Notes: generated by a model not told the origin, from the letters alone. Counted from the first letter of the stretch, positions 1 to 7,492 are shown. The stretch: DNA of 12,619 nt from CAKVOD01 sp050872805 (GCA_050872805.1 JBNMHN010000030.1:1-12619), one strand, 5' to 3'. Translations and numbers: made by a program.

Positions 1-115
1 GCGACAAACGCACTACCATTCTAACAGCTTAGTTTCTCGGGGGAGAGCCCGCGGCTACAGGTTTGGGCGGCATAGGCCGCGGCTGCAGGTTTGGTGAGCG
101 GCACTATATTAATTT
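1..115 (+). other. Left-edge region, possible 3' end of a rightward gene
   Basis: No complete gene is visible here. Read rightward, one frame ends at TAG (30-32) after residues DKRTTILTA and another ends at TAA (22-24). Either could be the last codons of a gene entering from the left, and I cannot choose between them. The rightward terminator at 116-148 supports the idea that a plus-strand transcript ends here. The rest is GC-rich and contains a short direct repeat. Confidence 0.3.
49..94. repeat. Two direct copies of an 18-bp GC-rich element
   Basis: CCGCGGCTACAGGTTTGG (49-66) recurs as CCGCGGCTGCAGGTTTGG (77-94), with 17 of 18 bases identical and a 28-bp period. CCGCGGC (49-55) can also pair with GCCGCGG (76-82), so the transcript could form a GC-rich hairpin just before the terminator. 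It is much richer in GC than the flanking DNA. I do not recognise the element. Confidence 0.55.
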
Positions 116-148
116 AGGTACATAGTTAATTGACTATGTACCTTTTTT
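116..148 (+). terminator. Rho-independent terminator, rightward
   Basis: AGGTACATAGT (116-126) and ACTATGTACCT (133-143) form a perfect 11-bp stem around a 6-base loop, followed by a run of six T (143-148). The T run lies only on the plus-strand exit side, so it mainly stops transcription entering from the left. The leftward importer operon runs into the same hairpin, but its exit side is AAATTAAT, so termination in that direction would be weaker. Confidence 0.85.
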
Positions 149-158
149 GTAGTGGGTG

Positions 159-740
159 TTAGCACGGGCGCAGCGTTGCGTGGGCACACTGTAAAATGCG
201 AGGGGCAAGGGGGGCGAGTTCGTCGAGATTATGCGAGACGATTATGCATAAGCGCGGATTGTTTTGCAAGAACACTTTTAGATATGCGACGCATTCCGCG
301 CTTGTGGCTGCGTCTAGACTTTTAAAGGGTTCGTCGAGCAGCAGAATTTTTGCATCAAAATGCAATGCGCGCAAAAAACTAATTCTTCTCTGCATTCCCC
401 CTGAGAGATTTGCGGGCAGTTCGTTTGCGACTCCATCAAGTTTTAGGTCGGAAAGGAATGAAAGCACTTCCTCCTTAGTTTTGCGCGTGAACAGTCGCAA
501 ATTGTCAAGGACGCTCAAGTTGTCGACAAAGACGTCATCTTGCAACATATATGATACACTACCGCAATCTACAATTTCCCCTTCATATGTTGTCAGTCCT
601 GCGATAATGTTCAAAAGCGTTGTTTTGCCAACGCCACTTTGCCCAACTACGGCGACGATTTCATTATCGTCAAAAGACAAATTTACGTTTTGCAAAACAA
701 TTTTGTTGTCGTACCTTTTGCAAATGTTTCTTAATTTCAA
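159..740 (-). CDS. ABC importer ATPase (SsuB/TauB/ThiZ-like), short
   Basis: This is the cytoplasmic ATPase of a type I ABC importer and should power the permease encoded immediately upstream. All nucleotide-binding motifs are present: Walker A GQSGVGKTT (33-41), Q-loop Gln67, signature LSGGMQ (112-117), Walker B LLLDEP (133-138) and the switch His170. At 193 residues it is about 50-60 shorter than typical SsuB or TauB proteins and stops soon after the H-loop, so it has no regulatory tail. The start is TTG at 740, chosen because AAAGGAAG lies seven bases upstream and the family's N-terminal beta strand begins there. It follows the permease gene by 17 bp and is the last gene of the operon. The substrate cannot be told from the ATPase. 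Confidence 0.93.
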   Translation of the reverse strand: MKLRNICKRYDNKIVLQNVNLSFDDNEIVAVVGQSGVGKTTLLNIIAGLTTYEGEIVDCGSVSYMLQDDVFVDNLSVLDNLRLFTRKTKEEVLSFLSDLKLDGVANELPANLSGGMQRRISFLRALHFDAKILLLDEPFKSLDAATSAECVAYLKVFLQNNPRLCIIVSHNLDELAPLAPRILQCAHATLRPC

Positions 741-747
741 TTACTCA

Positions 748-755
748 CTTCCTTT
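748..755 (-). promoter_or_regulatory. Ribosome binding site fixing a TTG start
   Basis: AAAGGAAG on the minus strand lies seven bases before the TTG at 740. No ATG is suitably placed, so this site decides the start of the ATPase gene. Confidence 0.75.
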
Positions 756-757
756 AT

Positions 758-1537
758 TTATTTTTTTGCCCCCTCTTTATCTTTCACTTTAAACTTGAAA
801 TACTTGAATGCGTCGACAAGTTTTTCCAAAATCGCGGCGGCAAGAATTGTGACGAGTGCGAGCGCAATCAATCCTGCCATATCAAAATAGACCTTGTTTT
901 CTTGCATTAATCCACCTATGCTTTGGTAGGTGTTTGCCAGCACTTCACTTGCGACTATAATTTTCAAATTAAGTGAGACGCTTGACGAAAAGATTGGCAA
1001 AAGGTCTTTTTGCAGTTTTGGAAGATACACAAATTTTACATAGTCGCGTTTTGAAATTTTATACACATAACACAAGTTTTTGACATCTATCCCTACTGAA
1101 AAACCGCACATACCTGCATAAATTATCGGCATAACCACAAAAAATGCTACAAAGACGGGTGCGATTTGTGCGTTTGTCAAAATAAGTATAAGCAATATTA
1201 TTGCGATTGTTGGCACGCTTCTTAGCACTTTGACGACTGTGTCACAAAAGGTTTTCATAAATTCGCAAGTTTTTGAAAGCGCAAAAAGCACGATTGCTAT
1301 CAATACTGCTAGCACAAACGAAACGACTGCGCGTAGGAGCGTCATTCCAAATGACGCATAGAACGCGGCACTGCACAAAAGTTCAAACGTTTTATCTATT
1401 GTTTTTTGAACGGACGGAACAATCAACGAGTTGTCGCATACTAAGTACGCGACTTGCCACGCAAGCAGCAAAACAACAATCGTAATTGAAACATAGAGCG
1501 CGCGACGCACGATTTTTATCAGTTTTTCTCTATTCAT
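758..1537 (-). CDS. ABC importer permease (SsuC/TauC/ThiX-like)
   Basis: This is an integral membrane permease of the binding-protein-dependent transport family (BPD_transp_1). The 259 residues show about six hydrophobic segments, near residues 14-34, 66-88, 109-122, 125-145, 188-200 and 218-238. The cytoplasmic EAA-type coupling loop lies around 155-180 (YKISKRDYVKFVYLPKLQKD), where the ATPase would dock. A conserved stretch, ASEVLANTYQSIGGL, follows it, as in sulfonate, taurine and nitrate permeases. The ATG overlaps the lipoprotein stop as ATGA (1534-1537), which implies translational coupling; a weak AGG lies eight bases upstream. The protein presumably forms a homodimer in the membrane. 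The family assignment is sound, but the substrate is not determined. Confidence 0.92.
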   Translation of the reverse strand: MNREKLIKIVRRALYVSITIVVLLLAWQVAYLVCDNSLIVPSVQKTIDKTFELLCSAAFYASFGMTLLRAVVSFVLAVLIAIVLFALSKTCEFMKTFCDTVVKVLRSVPTIAIILLILILTNAQIAPVFVAFFVVMPIIYAGMCGFSVGIDVKNLCYVYKISKRDYVKFVYLPKLQKDLLPIFSSSVSLNLKIIVASEVLANTYQSIGGLMQENKVYFDMAGLIALALVTILAAAILEKLVDAFKYFKFKVKDKEGAKK

Positions 1538-2460
1538 GCAAAAAACCTATCGTCGGTGAGTTTTTGCGCTGAATTCTCTTGCAAGGTGATAATTTTTTCA
1601 ATATAATCATTGATAAAATCCTTGTTTTCGCTAGCACGCATAAAGCCGACATTGCATCGTGCCACAACATCTGCGGTTAGCCCGTCCTTTGTAAATGCAC
1701 TGACGACCCCTTTTTCTAGGTGCACAGTTACTGCTTCAAGCGCGTCGGCGGGTGACACTTCTTTTTGCATTTTCGCAATCAAATTATCAACTTGCGCAAC
1801 CGTAAATTTTCCTTTTTTAACAACCATTGCACTTTGCGGATATTTCCCGTACAATTCTTGCACATCCGCTATAATCTTTAAATTCAAATTCATTTTCATT
1901 AGTTTTGAACACATTGGTTCCGCGACAACTGCAAATTTGATTTTGCCTGCTGAGAACGCGCCCGCGAGGTCACTAGCATTTGCGCCTTTCAAAACTACAT
2001 TATTTGAACTGCCTTGTAGGTCGTTCATTGTATAATCAATTCCACACTTATTGAGCATCAGTCGAATAGTTAAGCCAACGACGTTGTTCAAATTGATGAC
2101 GTGCAGTGTGTTCCCTTTCAAACTTGTTATGTCTTGCCCGCTTGTTCCCACGATGTAGAGGTTTCCAAATGTATTGATTGAAACAATTTGGTAATCGGTC
2201 ATTTTTGTGGCAAGATTTAGTGGCAAAACCCCTGCATCCGCGCGTTTTGTGGCAAAATAGTTCCCGATATCCGTGCTTGAAACCACTTTATACTCAGTTT
2301 TCCCACCGAATTCACACTCGTCCATCATCAAACTCGCCACGCTCAGTGCTGGCGCGCCGTCGGGCACGACAAACAAAACGGACTTTTCCACTTTTCCACA
2401 GCCGACCAGTGCAAGAACAGGCAGCAATATGGCAAACAAAACTGCAACTAATTTTTTCAT
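1534..2460 (-). CDS. ABC importer substrate-binding lipoprotein
   Basis: This is the extracellular solute-binding lipoprotein of the importer, 308 residues from the chosen ATG. The N-terminus is a clear lipoprotein signal: Lys-Lys, a hydrophobic core, then the lipobox LVGC with the lipidated cysteine at residue 21. The body resembles NMT1/SsuA/ThiY-like type 2 periplasmic binding proteins: an early APALSVASLM segment, an FATKRADAGVLP segment, and a C-terminal VGFMRASENKDFINDYIEKI segment. Candidate ligands are sulfonates, taurine, nitrate or a thiamine precursor; the sequence does not decide. An upstream in-frame ATG at 2478 is rejected because it overlaps the -10 box and would spoil the signal peptide. 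The chosen ATG has no Shine-Dalgarno and lies six bases after TATAAT, so the mRNA is probably leaderless. I saw no riboswitch upstream. Confidence 0.9.
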   Translation of the reverse strand: MKKLVAVLFAILLPVLALVGCGKVEKSVLFVVPDGAPALSVASLMMDECEFGGKTEYKVVSSTDIGNYFATKRADAGVLPLNLATKMTDYQIVSINTFGNLYIVGTSGQDITSLKGNTLHVINLNNVVGLTIRLMLNKCGIDYTMNDLQGSSNNVVLKGANASDLAGAFSAGKIKFAVVAEPMCSKLMKMNLNLKIIADVQELYGKYPQSAMVVKKGKFTVAQVDNLIAKMQKEVSPADALEAVTVHLEKGVVSAFTKDGLTADVVARCNVGFMRASENKDFINDYIEKIITLQENSAQKLTDDRFFA

Positions 2461-2466
2461 ATATTC

Positions 2467-2496
2467 ATTATACCACATTTTGAAAATTCAATGCAA
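2467..2496 (-). promoter_or_regulatory. Promoter of the ABC importer operon (leaderless)
   Basis: On the minus strand, TTGCAT (2496-2491), an 18-bp spacer ending in TGTGG, then TATAAT (2472-2467). The TG one base before the hexamer makes it an extended -10. The ATG at 2460 starts six bases after the hexamer, where the transcription start itself is expected. The arrangement is nearly the same as at recF. Confidence 0.75.
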
Positions 2497-2528
2497 CAAA
2501 AAACGCGCAACAATAGTGCTACGCGTTT
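2496..2528 (-). terminator. Rho-independent terminator of the 333-residue protein gene
   Basis: Read leftward, AAACGCG (2528-2522) pairs with CGCGTTT (2507-2501) around a 14-base loop, and the T run continues to about 2498. It lies 36 bp past the stop of the unknown gene and just upstream of the importer promoter, so it separates the two units. The stem is only 7 bp and the loop is long. Confidence 0.65.
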
Positions 2529-2563
2529 ATTAAGTATTCAATATAAACATTATAACAATCTTA

Positions 2564-3565
2564 TTAGTTGAACATCAAGTCTTGCTTGTCAACAGCGGGG
2601 CGAACGTATTCCATTGACTCATTGCAAAGCACATTTGCGCCTTCAACTTGGTCGTGAATTGCCTTAATCATCTCAGCGTTTGCTTCGCTAAATGCTTGTG
2701 TCATACCCTCAAGACTGTCGCAAAGTGCTTCAAGTTCATCTTCAGAAATCCCTAAACTTACAGCAACTTCAATGCACTCATTTGTCAAATTCTTTGGCAT
2801 TTCCAAATAGTCTTCAAGCAAAATATCTTTTGGATATTCATTTTTCTTTCTTCCAAACCATTTCTTTGTTTCTTCAACAAAGTATCCGTCGAAAGTTGTT
2901 TCTTTCATCAATCGAGTGTGTTCGGCAAGCCCAGTTGCGAACAAATTGTAGATGTATTCTGTTGCGGTAACAATATTTTGGTAGATTGCTACTTGCCCGT
3001 TGCTCTTTTCACGCTGGATTTCGCTATCGAAAATACTGAGCAACTTGCTTTCGATTGTTTTGATTTGGCAAATTTGGAACAAAGATTCAAATCGTGCGAT
3101 AAACTCATTTGACTTACCTTCACACATATCGGAAAAATCACTAGCAATCGCTTGATAGTCAAATTTGACACCTTTCAAAATCGCTTGTTCAAATGGACTC
3201 ATTTGGTCAGGTAGCATCCCATAGCTTTCCCAATATTGCATTGCTTTCTTGTCGTGTTTTGCACCCAAAATAACAAGATTCATTGCCTTTTTTGCTTTTC
3301 TAAAAGCCATTTGTTCAAGCAAAATATTTTCGCCAACATATGACGAGTGCCCGCCTAAATCAAGGATATATGGGTGGTCGGCACTATTTTTGAGTTCATC
3401 ACTATCAACAAATGACATCAAGTAGTTTTCTACCTCTTCATCACTCATAGTTTCTAATTTAGCGGCTGTGGCATCATCCAAATTGATTTCTACAACTTTT
3501 CCAATGTTTTCAACGCTTGCGTCTGCTGTTCGTTTTGCTTCTTTCGTCGATTTGTTTACTACCAT
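2564..3565 (-). CDS. Unrecognised 333-residue soluble protein
   Basis: I do not recognise this protein. It is 333 residues, acidic, with no signal peptide, membrane segment or nucleotide-binding motif that I can see, and with four cysteines. The first 20 residues are polar and lysine-rich; the rest looks mainly helical. A notable stretch is ILDLGGHSSYVGENILLEQM (residues 67-86), followed by a basic helix, and the C-terminal third is an acidic helix-rich region. The ATG at 3565 has AAGGAG seven bases upstream. It has its own tandem promoters and terminator, so it appears monocistronic, though readthrough from the exporter genes is possible. Codon use differs from its neighbours: I count one CGC among seven arginines, and the alanine codons I read were GCA, GCT or GCC. 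That suggests high expression or a different origin. Confidence 0.85.
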   Translation of the reverse strand: MVVNKSTKEAKRTADASVENIGKVVEINLDDATAAKLETMSDEEVENYLMSFVDSDELKNSADHPYILDLGGHSSYVGENILLEQMAFRKAKKAMNLVILGAKHDKKAMQYWESYGMLPDQMSPFEQAILKGVKFDYQAIASDFSDMCEGKSNEFIARFESLFQICQIKTIESKLLSIFDSEIQREKSNGQVAIYQNIVTATEYIYNLFATGLAEHTRLMKETTFDGYFVEETKKWFGRKKNEYPKDILLEDYLEMPKNLTNECIEVAVSLGISEDELEALCDSLEGMTQAFSEANAEMIKAIHDQVEGANVLCNESMEYVRPAVDKQDLMFN

Positions 3566-3572
3566 AAAATAT

Positions 3573-3578
3573 CTCCTT
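3573..3578 (-). promoter_or_regulatory. Strong ribosome binding site
   Basis: AAGGAG on the minus strand lies seven bases before the ATG at 3565. Together with the near-consensus promoters it points to strong expression of the unknown protein. Confidence 0.8.
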
Positions 3579-3588
3579 ATATGAGTAT

Positions 3589-3627
3589 ATTATAGCACAT
3601 TATAAGAATTTGTCAAGACGTAGGCAA
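3589..3627 (-). promoter_or_regulatory. Tandem overlapping promoters of the unknown gene
   Basis: Two promoters are interleaved on the minus strand. P1: TTGCCT (3627-3622), 17 bp, TATAAT (3604-3599). P2: TTGACA (3616-3611), 16 bp, TATAAT (3594-3589), preceded by TGC as an extended -10. The -35 and -10 hexamers of P2 are both perfect consensus. The two start sites would be 10 bp apart. No clear terminator separates this region from the exporter gene ending at 3631. Confidence 0.75.
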
Positions 3628-3630
3628 AAT

Positions 3631-5643
3631 TTAGTAGCGGCTGAACTGACTATTATAAAGATTATAATAAAACCCTTTTTGTGCAAGTAACTGCTTGTGC
3701 GTGCCTTGCTCAATAATGTTGCCTTTGTTCATAACAAGAATTATGTCGCTAGAAACAATTGTCGAGAGTCTGTGCGCGACAACGAAACTTGTTTTACCTT
3801 TCATCATTTTGCTAAAGGCTTCCTGAATTGCTAGTTCCGTTCTCGTATCAATATTACTTGTTGCTTCGTCCAAAATGAGCATTGGCGGATTTGCTAGAAA
3901 TAGGCGCGCGATACAAATGAGTTGCTTTTGTCCTTGAGAGAGGTTATCCCCATTTTCATTTATCATTGTATCATAACCATTTGGCAATGTTGAAATGAAA
4001 TGGTCGACACCCGCAAGGCGCGCAGCGTGGCGAATTTCTTTATCAGTCGCATTTGTTTTGCTGTACGCAATATTGTCGCGAATTGTTGCCGAGAAAAGCC
4101 ACGTTTCTTGCAAAACCATTCCATATTGCTTGCGCAAACTCTTTCGTGTCACTTGTTTTATCGGGTGTCCGCTGACCGAAATTTCGCCCTTATCTACGTC
4201 ATAGAACCGCATCAGCAAATTGATGAGCGTACTTTTCCCGCAACCCGTTGGTCCCACGATTGCGACTTTTTGTCCCTTTTCTACATTCAAATTGAGGTTT
4301 TGGATTAGGCGCTTGTCGCGCGTGTACGAAAAATCTACATTGTTAAATTCGACTTGCCCTGTACATCTTTTTATCTCAGGCAGCCCCGCGTCACTGACTT
4401 CGTCTTTCATATCAAGAACGTTAAAGACCCTGACTGCCGATGCATACGCTGCTTGCAAGTCTGCAAAAACGTCCGCTATGTCATTAAATGGACGCGAGTA
4501 CTTGTTTGCAAATGTCAAGAATATTGAAATTCCGCCGACTGTCAAATGTCCTTTGAGTGCAAACACGCACCCGACGATTGCAACTGCCGCATACAGTAGC
4601 CCGTTTACAAAACGCGATATTGGCGCAGACAGTGAAGAATAGAATGTTGCTTTTTCGCTGACGTCGCGCAACTTTTTGTTGATGTCGTCAAACTTCTCAA
4701 TCGAGCGTTCCTCATACAAAAAGCCTTTGACAATTTTTTGATTGCCGACCATTTCTACCATTGTTCCCGACAAGTCTCCGACGCTTTTTGCTTGTTTTTT
4801 GAAGAGTTTGTGCGAAATTTTGGCAATTATTGCCGCGACAATTATTGAAAGTGGTGTTGCGCAAATGATTACGATTGCCATTGTGACGTTGATTTTTATC
4901 ATAAAAATAAGCGTCAAAACAATGGTTGCGAGGCAGTCAAAAAAGGTAATCAGCCCCATAACAAACCCGTCCGTAATCAAGTCGACGTCGTTTATCATAC
5001 GGCTTTGCAAGTCGCCGTGGCTGGAACTGTCGATATACTTTAGCGGAACTTTGTTAAATTTTTTGAACATATCATTGTGCATTTGCTGTTCGACTTTATA
5101 ACTCATTCCGTTTGCCGTGCGCAATAGTAACCACCTAAATACTGCAAAACCGACGACGCAAACTGAAAGATAGATGATATACTCAATAATTTTATCAAAA
5201 TTTACGTTACCCGCGCCAACAATATAGTCAATCGCGTCACCAATGATGAGCGGAATGAAAATTTCAAATGCTGAGTTGATGACTGAAAATAATAGTACTA
5301 AAATTAGTAAGTACCAATACTTTTTCATATAGCCGAGCGCACGGAAAATGGTTTTTCCTGCCTTTGGCTTCCGCAAACGCGCGACGCTTTCAATTCTCTT
5401 TTTGTTTGTATCGAGAATGATTGACGTATCCGTCACGCTAGCGGGTTTTTCGTCGCCAAACACTGCCGTTTTGTTTTTGCTGATAATCGCAGGAATGACG
5501 CTAGGAACGCTGACGTCCTTTGTTGGCTGCACTTTTTCGGGGTTGTTGAACGACGGATTTGGCAGCGCGGCGATTGCTTTTTGCAGTTTTCGGTACTCTT
5601 TCTCTTCCTCTTTGCTGCGCACTGGTTGCGGTTTCTTTTTCAC
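3631..5643 (-). CDS. ABC exporter subunit, catalytic half of a heterodimer
   Basis: This is a membrane-domain plus ATPase-domain exporter half of the multidrug/lipid type, the partner of the gene upstream. It has 670 residues against about 580-600 usually, because of a charged, proline-containing N-terminal extension of roughly 100 residues with no membrane segment. Six membrane helices span about 108-370. The ATPase domain has A-loop Tyr440, Walker A GPTGCGKS (464-471), Q-loop Gln512, signature LSQGQ (568-572), Walker B MLILDE with catalytic Glu593, and switch His624. It therefore supplies the catalytic Walker B, as TM288 does in the Thermotoga TM287/288 pair, which also has LSQGQ. The GTG start at 5643 is fixed by GGGAGGTG five bases upstream, counted from the end of that box. 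The substrate is unknown; drug, peptide or lipid export are all possible. Confidence 0.93.
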   Translation of the reverse strand: MKKKPQPVRSKEEEKEYRKLQKAIAALPNPSFNNPEKVQPTKDVSVPSVIPAIISKNKTAVFGDEKPASVTDTSIILDTNKKRIESVARLRKPKAGKTIFRALGYMKKYWYLLILVLLFSVINSAFEIFIPLIIGDAIDYIVGAGNVNFDKIIEYIIYLSVCVVGFAVFRWLLLRTANGMSYKVEQQMHNDMFKKFNKVPLKYIDSSSHGDLQSRMINDVDLITDGFVMGLITFFDCLATIVLTLIFMIKINVTMAIVIICATPLSIIVAAIIAKISHKLFKKQAKSVGDLSGTMVEMVGNQKIVKGFLYEERSIEKFDDINKKLRDVSEKATFYSSLSAPISRFVNGLLYAAVAIVGCVFALKGHLTVGGISIFLTFANKYSRPFNDIADVFADLQAAYASAVRVFNVLDMKDEVSDAGLPEIKRCTGQVEFNNVDFSYTRDKRLIQNLNLNVEKGQKVAIVGPTGCGKSTLINLLMRFYDVDKGEISVSGHPIKQVTRKSLRKQYGMVLQETWLFSATIRDNIAYSKTNATDKEIRHAARLAGVDHFISTLPNGYDTMINENGDNLSQGQKQLICIARLFLANPPMLILDEATSNIDTRTELAIQEAFSKMMKGKTSFVVAHRLSTIVSSDIILVMNKGNIIEQGTHKQLLAQKGFYYNLYNSQFSRY

Positions 5644-5647
5644 TTTT

Positions 5648-5655
5648 CACCTCCC
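5648..5655 (-). promoter_or_regulatory. Ribosome binding site fixing a GTG start
   Basis: GGGAGGTG on the minus strand lies just before the GTG at 5643. It is the strongest Shine-Dalgarno in the window and decides the start of the 670-residue exporter subunit. Confidence 0.8.
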
Positions 5656-5744
5656 TATTTAATAAGTTTTTGTGCGGCGCTTTTTTGCATACGCCAAACT
5701 TGCATTTTATAAAGGTAATGTCTATTTTCTAAAATTGCTATCAT
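5655..5744 (-). CDS. Possible 29-residue peptide between exporter genes
   Basis: The 114-bp gap between the two exporter genes contains a short reading frame from ATG (5744) to TAG (5655-5657). It encodes 29 residues beginning MIAILENRHYLYK and ending AAQKLIK. It has no Shine-Dalgarno, and its stop overlaps the ribosome site of the next gene, so its translation could couple to that gene. I know of no homologue. It may be chance; the gap otherwise holds only AT-rich sequence. Confidence 0.15.
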   Translation of the reverse strand: MIAILENRHYLYKMQVWRMQKSAAQKLIK

Positions 5745-5757
5745 TTTGTTTTTACTA

Positions 5758-7476
5758 TTATTTTGTTTGCGATTGATAGATTTCGCGATATACGTCACAG
5801 TTTTCCATAAGTTCCTTATGCGTGCCTTGTCCGACAATGTTGCCATTGTCCATAACGATAATCAAGTTTGCGTTGCGCACCGTGTTTGCGCGCTGCGAAA
5901 CGATGATGACGGTGGCTTTGATTTCCTCTTTGATTGCGCGGCGCAAATTCGCGTCCGTCGCAAAATCGAGCGCTGAGGCGCTATCGTCCATAATGAGTAT
6001 TTGCGGGTCGCCGACAAGAGCACGCGCGATTGTTAGGCGCTGACGCTGCCCGCCCGAAAAATTTTTGCCGCCCGCTTGAACTTTATAATCGTATTTATCG
6101 GGTAGTTCGTCGACAAACTCGGCACTTTGAGAAATTTTTACGGCTTTTTGGAGTTCCAAAAGCGTCGCGCTAGGCTTTCGCCACTGCAGGTTTTCTTTGA
6201 GCGTTCCTTTGAATAGCACCGCTTTTTGCGGAACAAGTCCAATTTGCCCGCGCAGTTGCCCAAAACTTTAGTCTTTGACGTCGATGCCGTCGATTAGCAC
6301 TTTGCCGCTTGTCGCGTCGTAAAAGCGCGGAATCAAACTGACAACGCTACTTTTCCCGCTGCCCGTTCCGCCGATAATACCGATAGTGTCACCTGCATAC
6401 GCTTTGAAACTCAAGTTCTTCACGGCAAACTTTGCGTTGTCCGAGTACGCAAGGCTGACGTTTTTAAATTCGATTTTTGGAACATCCTTGTTTTCCACAA
6501 TATCGATGTGCTCTTTGTTTGTTTCGACAACGGACGGCTGCGTGTCAAAAACTTCATTGATTCGGTGACTGCAGTTGATTGCTTTGATGAATGCGATAAT
6601 CAAGTTTGCAAGCGAGACAAGCGCGATTGAAATTTGCGTCAAATAGTTGACAAACGCAATGATTTGCCCTTGTGTGAGGCTGCCCGTATTGACTTGCAAG
6701 CCCCCAAACCATAACACGGCGATAATCGCAAAATTTATAATTGTTCCAGTAAAAGGATTTAATAGTGACGAAACCGAAACAACTTTGACTGCCGATTTTC
6801 GCAAAGCCTTTGCGGATTTTGCAAAGCGCTTCTCCTCATAGTCTTGTTTGTTAAACGCTCGCACAACTCTTGCGCCCTGCAAGTTCTCGCGCGTGATTTC
6901 CGAAACTCTATCCAAATCTTTTTGCGTTTTGTCGTAAAGCGGTTCGGTTTTCTTCAAAATCAAGAATACGACAATCAAAATTAGCGGCGCAACAATCAAA
7001 AATAGTAGTGACAATTTGATGTCGATAATCATTGCCATAATGGCAGAGCCGACAATCAAAAATGGGGCGCGCATAACTGTTCTCAAGAACATCCCGAGCG
7101 CAGTTTCAAAGCGCGAAACGTCGTGCGTCATACGGTTATTGAGCGTGGCGGTTCCAAATTTATCAAGTTCAGCGTGCGAAAGCGTATTGATGTGCGCATA
7201 TAGCCCGCGCCTAATGTCATAACTAATGCCCGTGCAAGCGCGTGCTGCCAGTTTTGAGCAAATCATTGCGCTGACAATTCCAACAATGTTCAAAGCAATT
7301 ACGACAGCACCCCAGCCCAAAATATAATTTAGGTCGTGGTTCTTCACGCCGATGTCAATCATATTTGCAACCAGTAGTGGTATGACAATGTCTGTTATTG
7401 TTTCAGCAAACTTGAAAATGGGTGCGGAAATCATTTCCTTTCTATAACCCTTAAAAAAACGGAATAACTTGTTCAA
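5758..7476 (-). pseudogene. ABC exporter subunit, degenerate half, with in-frame stop
   Basis: This is the other half of the exporter heterodimer. Six membrane helices fill the first ~300 residues; then come Walker A GGTGSGKS, signature FSGGQ, Walker B ILIMDD and TVIIVSQ in the H-loop. The catalytic Glu is replaced by Asp and the switch His by Gln, as in the degenerate-site subunit TM287. The reading frame is intact from the TTG at 7476 to the stop at 5758 (572 codons), except for one TAA at 6270-6268. The codons around it read GIDVKD-stop-SFGQLRGQIGLVPQ, and families of this kind usually have Tyr there. If the stop is real, the product ends after Walker A and lacks the Q-loop, signature and Walker B. 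The absence of other damage suggests a recent mutation, a read error or recoding. The TTG start is preferred over an upstream in-frame TTG (7506) because of the ribosome site. Confidence 0.85.
6268..6270 (-). other. In-frame TAA inside the exporter gene
   Basis: The minus-strand codon is TAA, and the frame continues uninterrupted on both sides, so this is a substitution rather than a frameshift. TAC or TAT (Tyr) to TAA needs one base change. The following frame has no good restart: the GTG at 6219 lacks a ribosome site and would leave out Walker A. Confidence 0.9.
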
Positions 7477-7483
7477 ATTAATT

Positions 7484-7492
7484 CCCCCTTTT
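7484..7492 (-). promoter_or_regulatory. Ribosome binding site fixing a TTG start
   Basis: AAAAGGGGG on the minus strand lies seven bases before the TTG at 7476, the same spacing as at 740 and 3565. This places the start 10 codons inside the longest open frame. Confidence 0.75.

Noticed and set aside
2458..2478. Upstream ATG (2478) as lipoprotein start
   Set aside because: It overlaps the -10 box, has no ribosome site, and would place six extra residues before a classic Met-Lys-Lys signal peptide.
2461..2563. TPP or other riboswitch upstream of the importer operon
   Set aside because: The promoter abuts the start codon, leaving no leader in which a riboswitch could lie.
6219..6270. Frameshift or two separate genes in the degenerate exporter subunit
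   Set aside because: The two parts are in the same frame and the 16 codons between them read as normal family sequence, so a single stop codon explains the break. The GTG at 6219 has no ribosome site.
6268..6270. Alternative genetic code with TAA as Tyr
   Set aside because: Other genes here end in TAA at expected positions (for example the ATPase at 159, the permease at 758 and recF at 8922), so TAA is a normal stop in this genome.
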